Part shown: positions 1 through 5,746 of the stretch, piece after piece
How positions within the stretch are numbered: the stretch's first letter is position 1
How the letters are laid out: each line of letters starts with the position of its first letter
Assembly: GCA_943371625.1 (NCBI GenBank)
Contig: CALRVN010000260.1
Location: forward strand, 1-5,786
Direction of reading: 5' to 3'
From: Hyphomicrobium_A sp943371625
Lineage (GTDB): Bacteria; Pseudomonadota; Alphaproteobacteria; Rhizobiales; Hyphomicrobiaceae
DNA length: 5,786 nt
Made by a program: the position numbers and the translations under genes
The notes under the pieces: generated by a model
The model's input: only the letters and a program-made list of their open reading frames with translations
Databases searched by the model: none
Told to the model about the DNA's origin: nothing

Positions 1-228
1 CTCGCGTGCCAGATCGAGCGGCACAAGAATTTCGTCGCGCTTGGTCTTGTCGATGAGGATCGTTTCACCGTTGGGCTTGGTGAAGCGCTCCGGCGTCAGT
101 GTCCAAGCGTACTCCATGAACGTGCGCGTGGCCTTTTCGCTCAGCTCCTGCGCGCTGGCGGGCACTGCCGCGAACGTCGCCGCGGACATCAATACCGCGC
201 ACGCCCAACCCCTCCCCGCCCATTTCAT
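1..228 (-). CDS. Exported protein of unknown function, N-terminal part (cut by window edge)
   Basis: The reading frame is open from an ATG at 228 to the window edge, giving 76 residues, and the gene continues outside. The N-terminus is a clear Sec signal peptide: MKW, Arg6, a hydrophobic core at about residues 9-22, then a signal peptidase I site PASA|Q after Ala26. The mature part begins QELSEKATRTFMEYAWTLTP and goes on with a polar, Lys/Asp-rich stretch (ILIDKTKRDEILVPLDLARE). No family or catalytic motif is recognisable in so short a piece, so I assign no function; a periplasmic location is inferred from the signal peptide. The start at 228 is preferred to the in-frame ATG at 237 because AGGAG at 238-242 lies nine bases before 228 but touches 237. 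The gene runs in the same direction as trmJ, 135 bp downstream of it, with an AT-rich patch and a hairpin between, so it probably has its own promoter. Confidence 0.78.
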   Translation of the reverse strand, partial: MKWAGRGWACAVLMSAATFAAVPASAQELSEKATRTFMEYAWTLTPERFTKPNGETILIDKTKRDEILVPLDLARE

Positions 229-237
229 GATCCACAT

Positions 238-242
238 CTCCT
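238..242 (-). promoter_or_regulatory. Shine-Dalgarno AGGAG for the left-edge exported protein
   Basis: On the minus strand AGGAG is followed by nine bases and then the ATG at 228. This decides between the two in-frame ATGs (228 and 237), because the one at 237 directly abuts the motif. Confidence 0.7.
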
Positions 243-252
243 GAATCTGTCC

Positions 253-269
253 CTGTTATATTGTTACAG
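253..269 (-). promoter_or_regulatory. AT-rich patch with partial dyad, possible promoter or operator region
   Basis: CTGTTATATTGTTACAG is AT-rich in otherwise GC-rich DNA and has CTGT/ACAG arms around an imperfect centre. Read on the minus strand it contains TATAAC at 255-260, a possible -10 element, but no good -35 element lies at the expected distance. It sits 25-41 bp upstream of the start at 228, so it could be the core promoter or a regulator site for that gene. This is inference from composition and position only. Confidence 0.25.
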
Positions 270-307
270 TTGGCCAAGGCCGCGTTTGCCGGCACGCGCC
301 GAAGCAG

Positions 308-327
308 AAACCGCTCGCTGGGAGCGG
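308..327 (-). terminator. Weak hairpin downstream of trmJ, possible terminator
   Basis: CCGCTC at 311-316 pairs with GAGCGG at 322-327 across a 5-base loop. Read on the minus strand, 37 bp after the trmJ stop, the stem is followed by TTTCTGC, only a rudimentary T-tract. It could end trmJ transcription before the left-edge gene, but the short T-run makes this uncertain. Confidence 0.3.
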
Positions 328-363
328 CATGGCTCAGCCCTAAACTTGGCCAGATAATGGCGG

Positions 364-1635
364 CTAAGATGACGGCTTGCGGGCATTTCCCTTGCCCTTC
401 ACCAGCGTTGCAACAATACCACGCAGGGTGCGGACTTCCTGCTCCGTGGCACCCATGCGCGAGAACATCGTGCGCAGATTGCGGATGACGGTCGCACGCT
501 TGTGCGACGGGTTAAAGAAGCCCGCGAGCTCCAATTCGCCCTCCATATGCTGGAAGAATCCGATCAGTTCCTCCTTCGTCGCCAGCCTGTCGTCATTCAT
601 GTAGAGGCCGGTCTCGAGGGGCTTTTCGTAGGTTGTGACCCGGCCGAGACTCTGACTGTCGCTGCTGCGCATCCATTCGTAACCAAGGATGAGCACGGCC
701 TGGGCGAGGTTGAGAGAGGCGAAACGAGAATTTACCGGAATCATGATTAGGGCGTCGGCGTTGGCGACCTCGTTGGTCTCCAGACCCGACCGCTCGCGGC
801 CGAACAGGACGGCGCAGCGCTCACCTCGGGCGATGCGGGCGCGCATCTCGGCAACCGCCTCGAGCGGGGTCATGACGGGCTTGCGCAGGTCGCGCTGGCG
901 GGCCGTCGTCGCCGCCAGCCAGTTGACGTCGGCGATCGAGGCTTCGAGCGATGGATAGGCCTGCGTATCGTCGATGACGTAGTTGGCGCCGGAGGCGGCG
1001 ATTCTCGCCTTCTCATTGGGCCAGCCGTCGCGGGGCGATATGAGACGCAGATCGTCGAGCCCGAAGTTGGCCATGGCGCGGGCCACCATGCCGATGTTGT
1101 CCGGGAGTTGCGGCTCCATCAGGATGACCGCCGGTGTCTCCCCCTCTGCAGCAATGGGCGCGCCCGAGACAGTGGCGCGCCGGAGGCCGTGGCGAAGCTT
1201 GCGCATGACGCGCCGGGCCCAGAACCAGTAGTTCTCACCCGACCAGGTCTTCTCCAGCGCGGCGAGCGCGGGCGTATGCAGCGTGCCCTCGCCCTGCCCA
1301 ACAAGTCGTGCCGCGCCGTCACCGACGATGATCTCCTTGTGGCGGGCGATGAAGTCGTCGAGCGAATGGATGCCCTGCGCTTCGGTACGCCGCTTGCAGC
1401 TCGGGCACGTGACGTCGTCGGCCTCGCACTGCAACTGGGCGCAATACGTGAGCACGGGGCCGAGCGTATCGCGGTCGAGGCCGGGGATCGCAAGCGCAGG
1501 AAGTCCGATATCAATCGTCTGCTCGTGGCAGACGTGGACGACCTCGGCAATCGGACGGCCGCTGGCGGCGAGGACCGGAGCCATCATGCCGTCCACAATT
1601 GCGGTACTGATCTCGAGTTGTTGTTGCGCCGTCAC
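364..1635 (-). CDS. trmJ: TrmJ-type tRNA 2'-O-methyltransferase (SpoU family) with long Cys-containing N-terminal extension
   Basis: The C-terminal part (about residues 168-423) is a SpoU/TrmH-class SPOUT methyltransferase of the TrmJ group, which 2'-O-methylates the wobble-region nucleotide 32 of some tRNAs using S-adenosylmethionine. The knotted-fold motifs are visible: motif 1 PQLPDNIGMVARAMANFG (175-192, with Asn180 and Arg186), motif 2 LFGRERSGL (277-285) leading to MIPV (298-301), and motif 3 SLNLAQAV (307-314). A TrmJ-like C-terminal tail follows (ATKEELIGFFQHME, then HKRATVIRNLRTMF). TrmJ proteins are usually about 250-280 residues; this one has 423. Residues 1-165 are an extension with Cys65, Cys70, Cys77 and Cys80 (CX4C, CX6C, CPSC) and an aromatic/basic stretch ENYWFWARRVMRKLRHG (134-150); I do not recognise it. 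The start is GTG, with a stop codon three codons upstream and only a weak ribosome binding site. A shorter TrmJ starting at Met144 is the main alternative. It is divergent from the 1668 gene. Confidence 0.88.
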   Translation of the reverse strand: MTAQQQLEISTAIVDGMMAPVLAASGRPIAEVVHVCHEQTIDIGLPALAIPGLDRDTLGPVLTYCAQLQCEADDVTCPSCKRRTEAQGIHSLDDFIARHKEIIVGDGAARLVGQGEGTLHTPALAALEKTWSGENYWFWARRVMRKLRHGLRRATVSGAPIAAEGETPAVILMEPQLPDNIGMVARAMANFGLDDLRLISPRDGWPNEKARIAASGANYVIDDTQAYPSLEASIADVNWLAATTARQRDLRKPVMTPLEAVAEMRARIARGERCAVLFGRERSGLETNEVANADALIMIPVNSRFASLNLAQAVLILGYEWMRSSDSQSLGRVTTYEKPLETGLYMNDDRLATKEELIGFFQHMEGELELAGFFNPSHKRATVIRNLRTMFSRMGATEQEVRTLRGIVATLVKGKGNARKPSS

Positions 1636-1667
1636 GGGCTTTCAGGCTTTCGCATGCGTCAGAGCGA

Positions 1668-2402
1668 ATGAAACCTCCCGAAATGAAACCAGCGGGAGAC
1701 AGCGAGCGCGGCCCCGGCACGTTCGCCGCGAGGTGGAGCCAAGCGCTCCTCGTCGGGTTCCTGGCGTACGCCGTGCCGATCCTCGTCTTCGCGGTCGACT
1801 ACGACTACTTAGGGCCGATTGTTCGCCTCGGCCCGTTTATCGCATGGACGGCGGCGGCGCTAGGCATGGTGGGCTTCGCCCTGATCGGGCGCCTCGATCC
1901 GCGGGACGTCCTCGCCGGGGTCTGCGCGGCTTTTACCGGTTGCGGCGCCCTGCTCGCGGGTGCGCTGTTCCTGGCCTACCTGCCGATCGTATTCGTGGCC
2001 CGGACGGGCCTCTTTACCGTGCTGGAGGTGGGTCTGATCGGCACGACGCTCATCTACGGGCGGGCGTTTCGCGAGGCCCTTCGAGCGCCAGCTCCGGAGG
2101 CCGAGTGGAAATGGGGGTTGGTCGGCGGGCTGCTGGTAGTCGCTGCGCTGCCGATCCTGGTGCAGTCCCTCCACGACCGGCACTTCGACCGGCGGCTGGC
2201 CGATCTGAGCGCGCCCGATGCCAACGTGCGCGCGGAGGCATTGCGCTCGCTCGTCGGCTCACGGTTCTGCTGGAACACGTGTACGCGCGCCGTCTGCGAG
2301 GCGCGCAGCGATCTCGATGCCGAGACCGTCAAGCTGGTGCTCGGCAGCAGCGATGTCGCGCTGGTCTGCGACGAGCCGGACATGAGCGAATGGCCGGGGT
2401 GA
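1668..2402 (+). CDS. Membrane protein of unknown function, about five helices plus soluble C-terminal tail
   Basis: 244 residues, no family recognised. A polar N-terminus is followed by hydrophobic segments at about 26-43, 51-73, 81-110 (long, with Cys86 and Cys92), 113-131 and 149-165, so an inner-membrane location is likely. The remaining 75 residues are soluble. Residues 176-196 (LADLSAPDANVRAEALRSL) read like one HEAT-type helical repeat, followed by a segment with Cys201, Cys205, Cys210 and Cys234 and an acidic end. This layout is seen; the HEAT likeness is a weak inference. Two ATGs are possible, 1668 and 1683, in near-identical sequence (AATGAAACC twice, 15 bp apart), and neither has a good Shine-Dalgarno sequence; I give the longer form. 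Its start lies 32 bp from the divergent trmJ start, so its promoter must overlap the 5' end of trmJ. icd follows on the same strand after 103 bp. Confidence 0.72.
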   Translation: MKPPEMKPAGDSERGPGTFAARWSQALLVGFLAYAVPILVFAVDYDYLGPIVRLGPFIAWTAAALGMVGFALIGRLDPRDVLAGVCAAFTGCGALLAGALFLAYLPIVFVARTGLFTVLEVGLIGTTLIYGRAFREALRAPAPEAEWKWGLVGGLLVVAALPILVQSLHDRHFDRRLADLSAPDANVRAEALRSLVGSRFCWNTCTRAVCEARSDLDAETVKLVLGSSDVALVCDEPDMSEWPG

Positions 2403-2435
2403 TGCGAACGGCCGCAGTGGTCCCGAAGCTCCTTC

Positions 2436-2463
2436 TTGTTGCGGCGCAGCAGCGTCGCTAAGC
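2436..2463 (+). promoter_or_regulatory. Possible sigma-70-type promoter of icd
   Basis: TTGTTG at 2436-2441 and CTAAGC at 2458-2463 are 16 bp apart and lie 43-70 bp upstream of the icd start. The -35 match is fair and the -10 match is poor. The 103-bp gap before icd is the natural place for its promoter, but these exact boxes are a guess. Confidence 0.22.
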
Positions 2464-2505
2464 TGCGGTCAAACAGCCACCGTCCCACCCGCAAGGTAAT
2501 CCCGA

Positions 2506-3720
2506 ATGCAGAAGATCAAGGTAGCCGGCACCGTCGTAGAGCTCGACGGCGACGAGATGACTCGCATCATCTGGAAGCTGATCAAAGACAAGCTGATCCA
2601 TCCTTATCTCGATCTGCCGCTCGAGTACTACGACCTCTCGATCGAGAACCGTGACGCTACCGGCGACCAGGTCACGATCGACGCCGCGAACGCGATCAAG
2701 AAGCACGGCGTCGGCGTCAAGTGCGCGACCATCACGCCGGACGAGGCGCGCGTCAAAGAGTTCAACCTCAAGGAGATGTGGAAGAGCCCGAACGGCACGA
2801 TCCGCAACATCCTCGGCGGCGTCATCTTCCGCGAGCCGATCATCTGCCGCAACGTGCCGCGGCTCGTGCCGGGATGGACGCAACCGATCGTCATCGGCCG
2901 GCATGCGTTCGGCGACCAGTACCGCGCCACCGATTTCCGGTTCCCAGGCAAGGGCACGCTGACGATCAAGTTCGTCGGCGAGGACGGCAAGACGATCGAG
3001 CGCGAGGTGTTCAAGTCGCCGGGCTCGGGCGTCGCCATGGCGATGTACAATCTCGACGACTCCATCCGCGAGTTCGCGCGCGCGACGTTCAACTTCGCGC
3101 TGAACCGCAACTACCCGGCTTACCTGTCGACCAAGAACACGATCCTCAAGGCCTACGACGGCCGCTTCAAGGACCTGTTCCAGGAAGTGTTCGACGCCGA
3201 GTTCAAGGCGGAGTTCGACAAGAAGAAGCTATGGTACGAGCACCGGCTGATCGACGACATGGTCGCCTCGGCGCTGAAGTGGTCGGGCGGCTACGTGTGG
3301 GCGTGCAAGAACTACGACGGCGATGTGCAGTCGGACATCGTCGCGCAGGGCTTCGGCTCGCTTGGCCTGATGACGAGCGTGCTGATGACGCCGGACGGGC
3401 TGACGGTGGAAGCCGAAGCTGCGCACGGCACGGTGACGCGTCACTACCGCGAGCACGAGAAGGGCAAGTCGACCTCGACCAATTCCATCGCGTCGATCTT
3501 CGCGTGGGCGCGGGCGCTCGCACATCGCGCCAAGTTGGACGACAACAAGCCGCTGGCCGACTTCGCGGCGGCGCTGGAGCGCGTGTGCATCAAGACGGTC
3601 GAAGCCGGCTTCATGACCAAGGATCTGGCGCTGCTCGTGGGCGACAAGCAGAAGTGGCTGTCGACGCAGGGCTTCCTCGACAAGGTCGACGAGCACCTGA
3701 AGGCGGAGATGTCGAAGTAG
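2506..3720 (+). CDS. icd: NADP-dependent isocitrate dehydrogenase, eukaryote-like homodimeric type
   Basis: 404 residues, full length for this group. It catalyses oxidative decarboxylation of isocitrate to 2-oxoglutarate with NADP+ and a divalent metal, in the cytoplasmic TCA cycle. The sequence follows human IDH1 almost residue for residue from the N-terminus. The isocitrate-binding residues are visible: Thr77, Ser94 and Asn96 in KSPNGTIRN, Arg100, Arg109, Arg132 in IGRHAFGDQYRATDF, and Tyr139. After a two-residue shift come Lys210, and the metal-binding Asp250, Asp273 and Asp277 (LIDDM; NYDGDVQSD). The cofactor loop is AAHGTVTRHYREHEKG (305-320), typical of NADP rather than NAD enzymes. It is not the Escherichia coli-type enzyme regulated by AceK. 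AAGG at 2493-2496 lies nine bases before the ATG. Codon use is strongly biased to G/C-ending codons, as expected of a well-expressed gene. The gene is probably transcribed alone and converges with the DUF992 gene. Confidence 0.97.
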   Translation: MQKIKVAGTVVELDGDEMTRIIWKLIKDKLIHPYLDLPLEYYDLSIENRDATGDQVTIDAANAIKKHGVGVKCATITPDEARVKEFNLKEMWKSPNGTIRNILGGVIFREPIICRNVPRLVPGWTQPIVIGRHAFGDQYRATDFRFPGKGTLTIKFVGEDGKTIEREVFKSPGSGVAMAMYNLDDSIREFARATFNFALNRNYPAYLSTKNTILKAYDGRFKDLFQEVFDAEFKAEFDKKKLWYEHRLIDDMVASALKWSGGYVWACKNYDGDVQSDIVAQGFGSLGLMTSVLMTPDGLTVEAEAAHGTVTRHYREHEKGKSTSTNSIASIFAWARALAHRAKLDDNKPLADFAAALERVCIKTVEAGFMTKDLALLVGDKQKWLSTQGFLDKVDEHLKAEMSK

Positions 3721-3734
3721 ATTTCTCGTGCGTT

Positions 3735-3759
3735 CGGCGAGCCCTTCCAGTGCTCGCCG
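3735..3759. terminator. Perfect 8-bp inverted repeat between convergent icd and DUF992 genes
   Basis: CGGCGAGC at 3735-3742 and GCTCGCCG at 3752-3759 pair perfectly across a 9-base loop. The repeat lies 14 bp past the icd stop and 9 bp past the DUF992 stop, so it could serve both strands. No T-tract follows on either side, so it is a terminator-like or 3'-end-protecting hairpin rather than a textbook intrinsic terminator. Confidence 0.5.
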
Positions 3760-3768
3760 TCGATCCGT

Positions 3769-4257
3769 CTACCGGCCCGGGCGGAGGGAAAGTTCGGAAA
3801 TGCCGACGGCGATGTTGAGGCCTTCCTGCACCTGACCGCTGAGGGGCTGCAGCGCGATCGACTGCTGGAAGCCGCCGAGCAGCGCGTTGGCGCCGACACC
3901 CAGCCCGACCGTCGCCTCGGCCGATACGCCGCCGTAGTTTCCGGCAAGCGCGCCTTCCGGCACGTTCGACGACGGCGCGAGCACGGTCCACACCAGGTAC
4001 GAGCTACCGGTGAAGCCGATGTCGATGCCGAACTTGGTGATCGATCCGTGATACGGCTCCTTGAGGCCGTTGATGCCCTCGAACTTGCACTCGATGTCCT
4101 TGCTGGAGCCGAAGACGAAGCCAGGGCCGCCAGCGACCTTGCAGGTGAGCACGCCGACCTGCACGTGGGCGGCGTTTGCCGGCGCGGCAGCGAGCATGGC
4201 GAGGAAGGCGGCGGCGACGCCTGCCGTGGCTCGGCGTGTGATCTGGGCGGTACGCAT
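3769..4257 (-). CDS. DUF992 family exported protein
   Basis: 162 residues. A Sec signal peptide (Arg2, Arg8 and Arg9, hydrophobic core 12-25, site PANA|A after Ala29) precedes one domain that fills the mature protein. The domain matches DUF992 as I know it: VGVLTCKVAGGPGFVFGSS (34-52), a second cysteine in DIECKF (54-59), the block GSITKFGIDIGFTG (71-84), VWTVLAP (89-95), the Gly/Ala-rich GALAGNYGGVSAEATVGLG (102-120), and IALQPLSGQVQEGLNIA (134-150). Cys39 and Cys57 could form a disulfide in the periplasm. The family has no established function; the Gly-rich alternating pattern suggests a beta-rich envelope protein, which is inference. The start is supported by AGGGGG at 4267-4272, nine bases before the ATG. 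It converges with icd and diverges from the GDPD gene; neither arrangement suggests an operon. Confidence 0.9.
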   Translation of the reverse strand: MRTAQITRRATAGVAAAFLAMLAAAPANAAHVQVGVLTCKVAGGPGFVFGSSKDIECKFEGINGLKEPYHGSITKFGIDIGFTGSSYLVWTVLAPSSNVPEGALAGNYGGVSAEATVGLGVGANALLGGFQQSIALQPLSGQVQEGLNIAVGISELSLRPGR

Positions 4258-4266
4258 CGGTTAGGT

Positions 4267-4272
4267 CCCCCT
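4267..4272 (-). promoter_or_regulatory. Shine-Dalgarno AGGGGG for the DUF992 gene
   Basis: On the minus strand AGGGGG is followed by nine bases and the ATG at 4257. It fixes the start and agrees with the signal peptide beginning at that Met. Confidence 0.55.
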
Positions 4273-4320
4273 GGGCTGCATGCGTTGGCTTTGCCCATCC
4301 CCATAGCACGGCAACCGCCG

Positions 4321-4355
4321 ATCCGGTCAGGCATGCGGACCGGCTGCGGCCGGAT
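4321..4355. repeat. Cluster of overlapping inverted repeats in the divergent DUF992/GDPD intergenic region
   Basis: Three mutually overlapping dyads can be read: ATCCGG (4321-4326) with CCGGAT (4350-4355); CCGGTC (4323-4328) with GACCGG (4338-4343); and CCGGC (4340-4344) with GCCGG (4349-4353, 4-base loop). They lie in the 191-bp gap between two divergent starts and border an AT-rich run TAAATTTT at 4357-4364. A regulator-binding site or an alternative-fold leader is possible; in GC-rich DNA, short CCGG dyads also arise by chance. I see no convincing -35/-10 pair in this gap on either strand. Confidence 0.35.
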
Positions 4356-4448
4356 GGTAAATTTTGAGCGGGCGCATGGCCGCCCTCGCCTCGCCGCTTT
4401 GGCCTCCTCTGGTGCCGGTCGCCGTCACGCGCCGAGAGACCGGAATCG

Positions 4449-5432
4449 ATGAAGAAGTTTCTGCGCTACACGCTGCTCGTCATTCTCGCCTTTGCCGCGT
4501 TCGCGTGGCTCAACAACACCTCCCTCTTCAGCGCGCCATCCAACGTGCGTCCGGTGCTGCTCGCGCACAGGGGCGTGCATCAGACCTTCACGCGCGAGGA
4601 CCTGGACGGCGAGACCTGCACCGCGTCGCGCATCTATCCGCCCGAGCACGATTTCATCGAGAACACGCTGCCATCGATGGAGGCGGCGTTCGCGGCCGGG
4701 GCCGACATCGTGGAATTGGATGTCCATCCGACAACCGACGGCAAATTCGCCGTCTTCCATGATTGGGGGCTCGACTGCCGCACTGAGGGCAAAGGCACGA
4801 CGCGCGATCATGCGATGCCCGAGCTGAAGCAGCTCGACGTCGGCTATGGCTATACGGCGGACAGCGGCAAGACGTTCCCGTTGCGCGGCAAAGGCGTTGG
4901 GACGATGCCGACGCTGGATGAAGTGCTCGCCAAGTTTCCCGATAGGCGCTTCCTCATCAACGTGAAGAGCAACGACCTCAGCGAGGGGGACAAGCTGGCG
5001 GCTTACCTGGGCACGCTCAGTCCGGAGGCGCGCGCTCGGCTCATGGTGTATGGCGGCACGGAGCCGACCGAACGCGTGCACGAGAAGCTTCCCGACATCC
5101 GGATCGGTTCGAAGAAATCACTGAAAGGCTGCCTGCTAGCCTACGCGGCACTTGGCTGGTCGGGATATGTCCCCAGCTCATGCCGCAAGGGCTTGATGTT
5201 CGTGCCGCTCAACTTCGCTCCGTGGATGTGGGGGTGGCCCGACAAGCTCGCGACGCGGATGCGCGATGCCGGGGTGCAGCTGGTCGTGCTGGGGCCACAT
5301 GCCGGCGGCGGCTTCAGCACCGGCGTCGACGATGTCGAACAATTGTCGGAGCTACCTGAGGGCTATTCCGGCGGCATCTGGACCAACCGCATCGAACGCA
5401 TCGGGCCTAAGCTGGGCGCGGCACCGAAATAG
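4449..5432 (+). CDS. Glycerophosphodiester phosphodiesterase family protein, membrane-anchored or exported
   Basis: 327 residues. The N-terminus MKKFLRYTLLVILAFAAFAW is a hydrophobic signal or anchor without a clear cleavage site, so the domain probably faces the periplasm. The GDPD fold follows, with family motifs in order: AHRG (39-42, His40 and Arg41), ENT (71-73), ELDVH (89-93, the metal-binding Glu and Asp), TTDGKFAVFHD (95-105, second catalytic His104), and TLDEVLAKFPDRRFLINVKS (155-174). Such enzymes release an alcohol and glycerol 3-phosphate from glycerophosphodiesters, using Ca2+ or Mg2+. The strand usually ending IEIK, whose second Glu is often a metal ligand, reads INVK here, with Asn171 in place of that Glu; the true substrate may therefore differ. 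An insert of about 25 residues separates HRG from ENT, and Cys57, Cys110, Cys228 and Cys245 could form disulfides. The ribosome binding site is weak (GAGAGA region). The gene stands alone on its strand. Family call firm, substrate unknown. Confidence 0.9.
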   Translation: MKKFLRYTLLVILAFAAFAWLNNTSLFSAPSNVRPVLLAHRGVHQTFTREDLDGETCTASRIYPPEHDFIENTLPSMEAAFAAGADIVELDVHPTTDGKFAVFHDWGLDCRTEGKGTTRDHAMPELKQLDVGYGYTADSGKTFPLRGKGVGTMPTLDEVLAKFPDRRFLINVKSNDLSEGDKLAAYLGTLSPEARARLMVYGGTEPTERVHEKLPDIRIGSKKSLKGCLLAYAALGWSGYVPSSCRKGLMFVPLNFAPWMWGWPDKLATRMRDAGVQLVVLGPHAGGGFSTGVDDVEQLSELPEGYSGGIWTNRIERIGPKLGAAPK

Positions 5433-5440
5433 TGGTTTGG

Positions 5441-5629
5441 CTAAGACACGCGGCGGTGAGCAATCGGCTCGATGACGATCATCTGGGTGGGCATCTGAGG
5501 CGGCTCGACAACGGCGAAAAGGGCCTGCTGCGAACAATGTAGCTGCTGCTCTACCCGCTCAAGATGCAGCAGCGCCTCCCTGATTTTAAAGGGCAATCCG
5601 TCCCAAATTTCGCGCACATCCATTTGCAT
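5441..5629 (-). CDS. Doubtful small reading frame, unknown
   Basis: From ATG at 5629 this frame gives 62 residues; it also stays open upstream through a GTG at 5779 to the window edge, so a longer protein entering from the right is possible. The segment VREIWDGLPFKIREALLHLE and what follows, with VEQQL and SQQAL, looks like a helical, possibly coiled-coil stretch, and the end is VIEPIAHRRVS. The upstream part is Arg/Cys-rich and less protein-like (RRCCRR). No Shine-Dalgarno sequence precedes 5629, no family is recognised, and G/C preference at third positions is weaker than in icd. A chance open frame is about as likely as a gene. If it is real, it converges with the GDPD gene with 8 bp between stop codons. 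Confidence 0.3.
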   Translation of the reverse strand: MQMDVREIWDGLPFKIREALLHLERVEQQLHCSQQALFAVVEPPQMPTQMIVIEPIAHRRVS

Positions 5630-5732
5630 GCGCCGACAACACCGGCGCTGGACATGCGTTCCATGCCGCGAGCGAGGGAACGATCCGCCGAGGGCGACGG
5701 TTCTGGGTGACAGGCAATCGGCGGCAAAAGTC

Positions 5733-5737
5733 AGGAG
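5733..5737 (+). promoter_or_regulatory. Shine-Dalgarno AGGAG before the plus-strand start at 5747
   Basis: AGGAG is followed by nine bases and ATG at 5747. An out-of-frame ATG at 5742 is too close to the motif and reaches a stop after six codons, so 5747 is the preferred start. Confidence 0.45.
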
Positions 5738-5746
5738 TGCAATGCC

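Larger units (their letters stand above)
5433..5746. other. Stretch without a confident gene, right end of window
   Basis: These 314 bases hold the doubtful minus-strand frame, an 8-bp inverted repeat (GCTGCTGC 5542-5549 with GCAGCAGC 5566-5573, 16-base loop) and the leader of the plus-strand start at 5747. The inverted repeat coincides with Leu/Gln codons of the minus frame and may simply reflect them. I see no tRNA, T-tract terminator after the GDPD gene, or transposon end here. Confidence 0.45.

Noticed and set aside
1108..1671. 187-codon plus-strand frame antisense to the TrmJ N-terminal extension, considered as the real gene in place of the extension
   Set aside because: The minus frame runs continuously into the certain methyltransferase domain and contains natural-looking motifs (CPSC, NYWFWARR); the plus frame has none and also overlaps the start of the 1668 gene.
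1283..2461. 392-codon open frame on the plus strand running antisense to the trmJ 5' part and through the 1668 gene out of frame
   Set aside because: It overlaps two better-supported genes, its product is Arg/Ala/Gly-rich low-complexity sequence typical of GC-rich shadow frames, and it shows no domain.
2721..3818. 365-codon plus-strand frame overlapping icd
   Set aside because: It is an out-of-frame shadow of icd, whose own frame matches isocitrate dehydrogenase along its full length; the product is Arg/Gln/His-rich.
3444..4334. 296-codon minus-strand frame covering the icd 3' end and the DUF992 gene
   Set aside because: It is a different frame from the DUF992 protein, is Ser/Arg/Pro-rich without recognisable motifs, and is antisense to icd.
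4425..5081. 218-codon minus-strand frame antisense to the GDPD gene
   Set aside because: The plus strand carries all GDPD motifs in order; the antisense product is Arg/Val/His-rich, as expected of a mirror frame.
5542..5573. GCTGCTGC/GCAGCAGC inverted repeat considered as a terminator for the GDPD gene
   Set aside because: It is more than 100 bp past the stop, has a 16-base loop and no T-tract, and coincides with Leu and Gln codons of the minus-strand frame.
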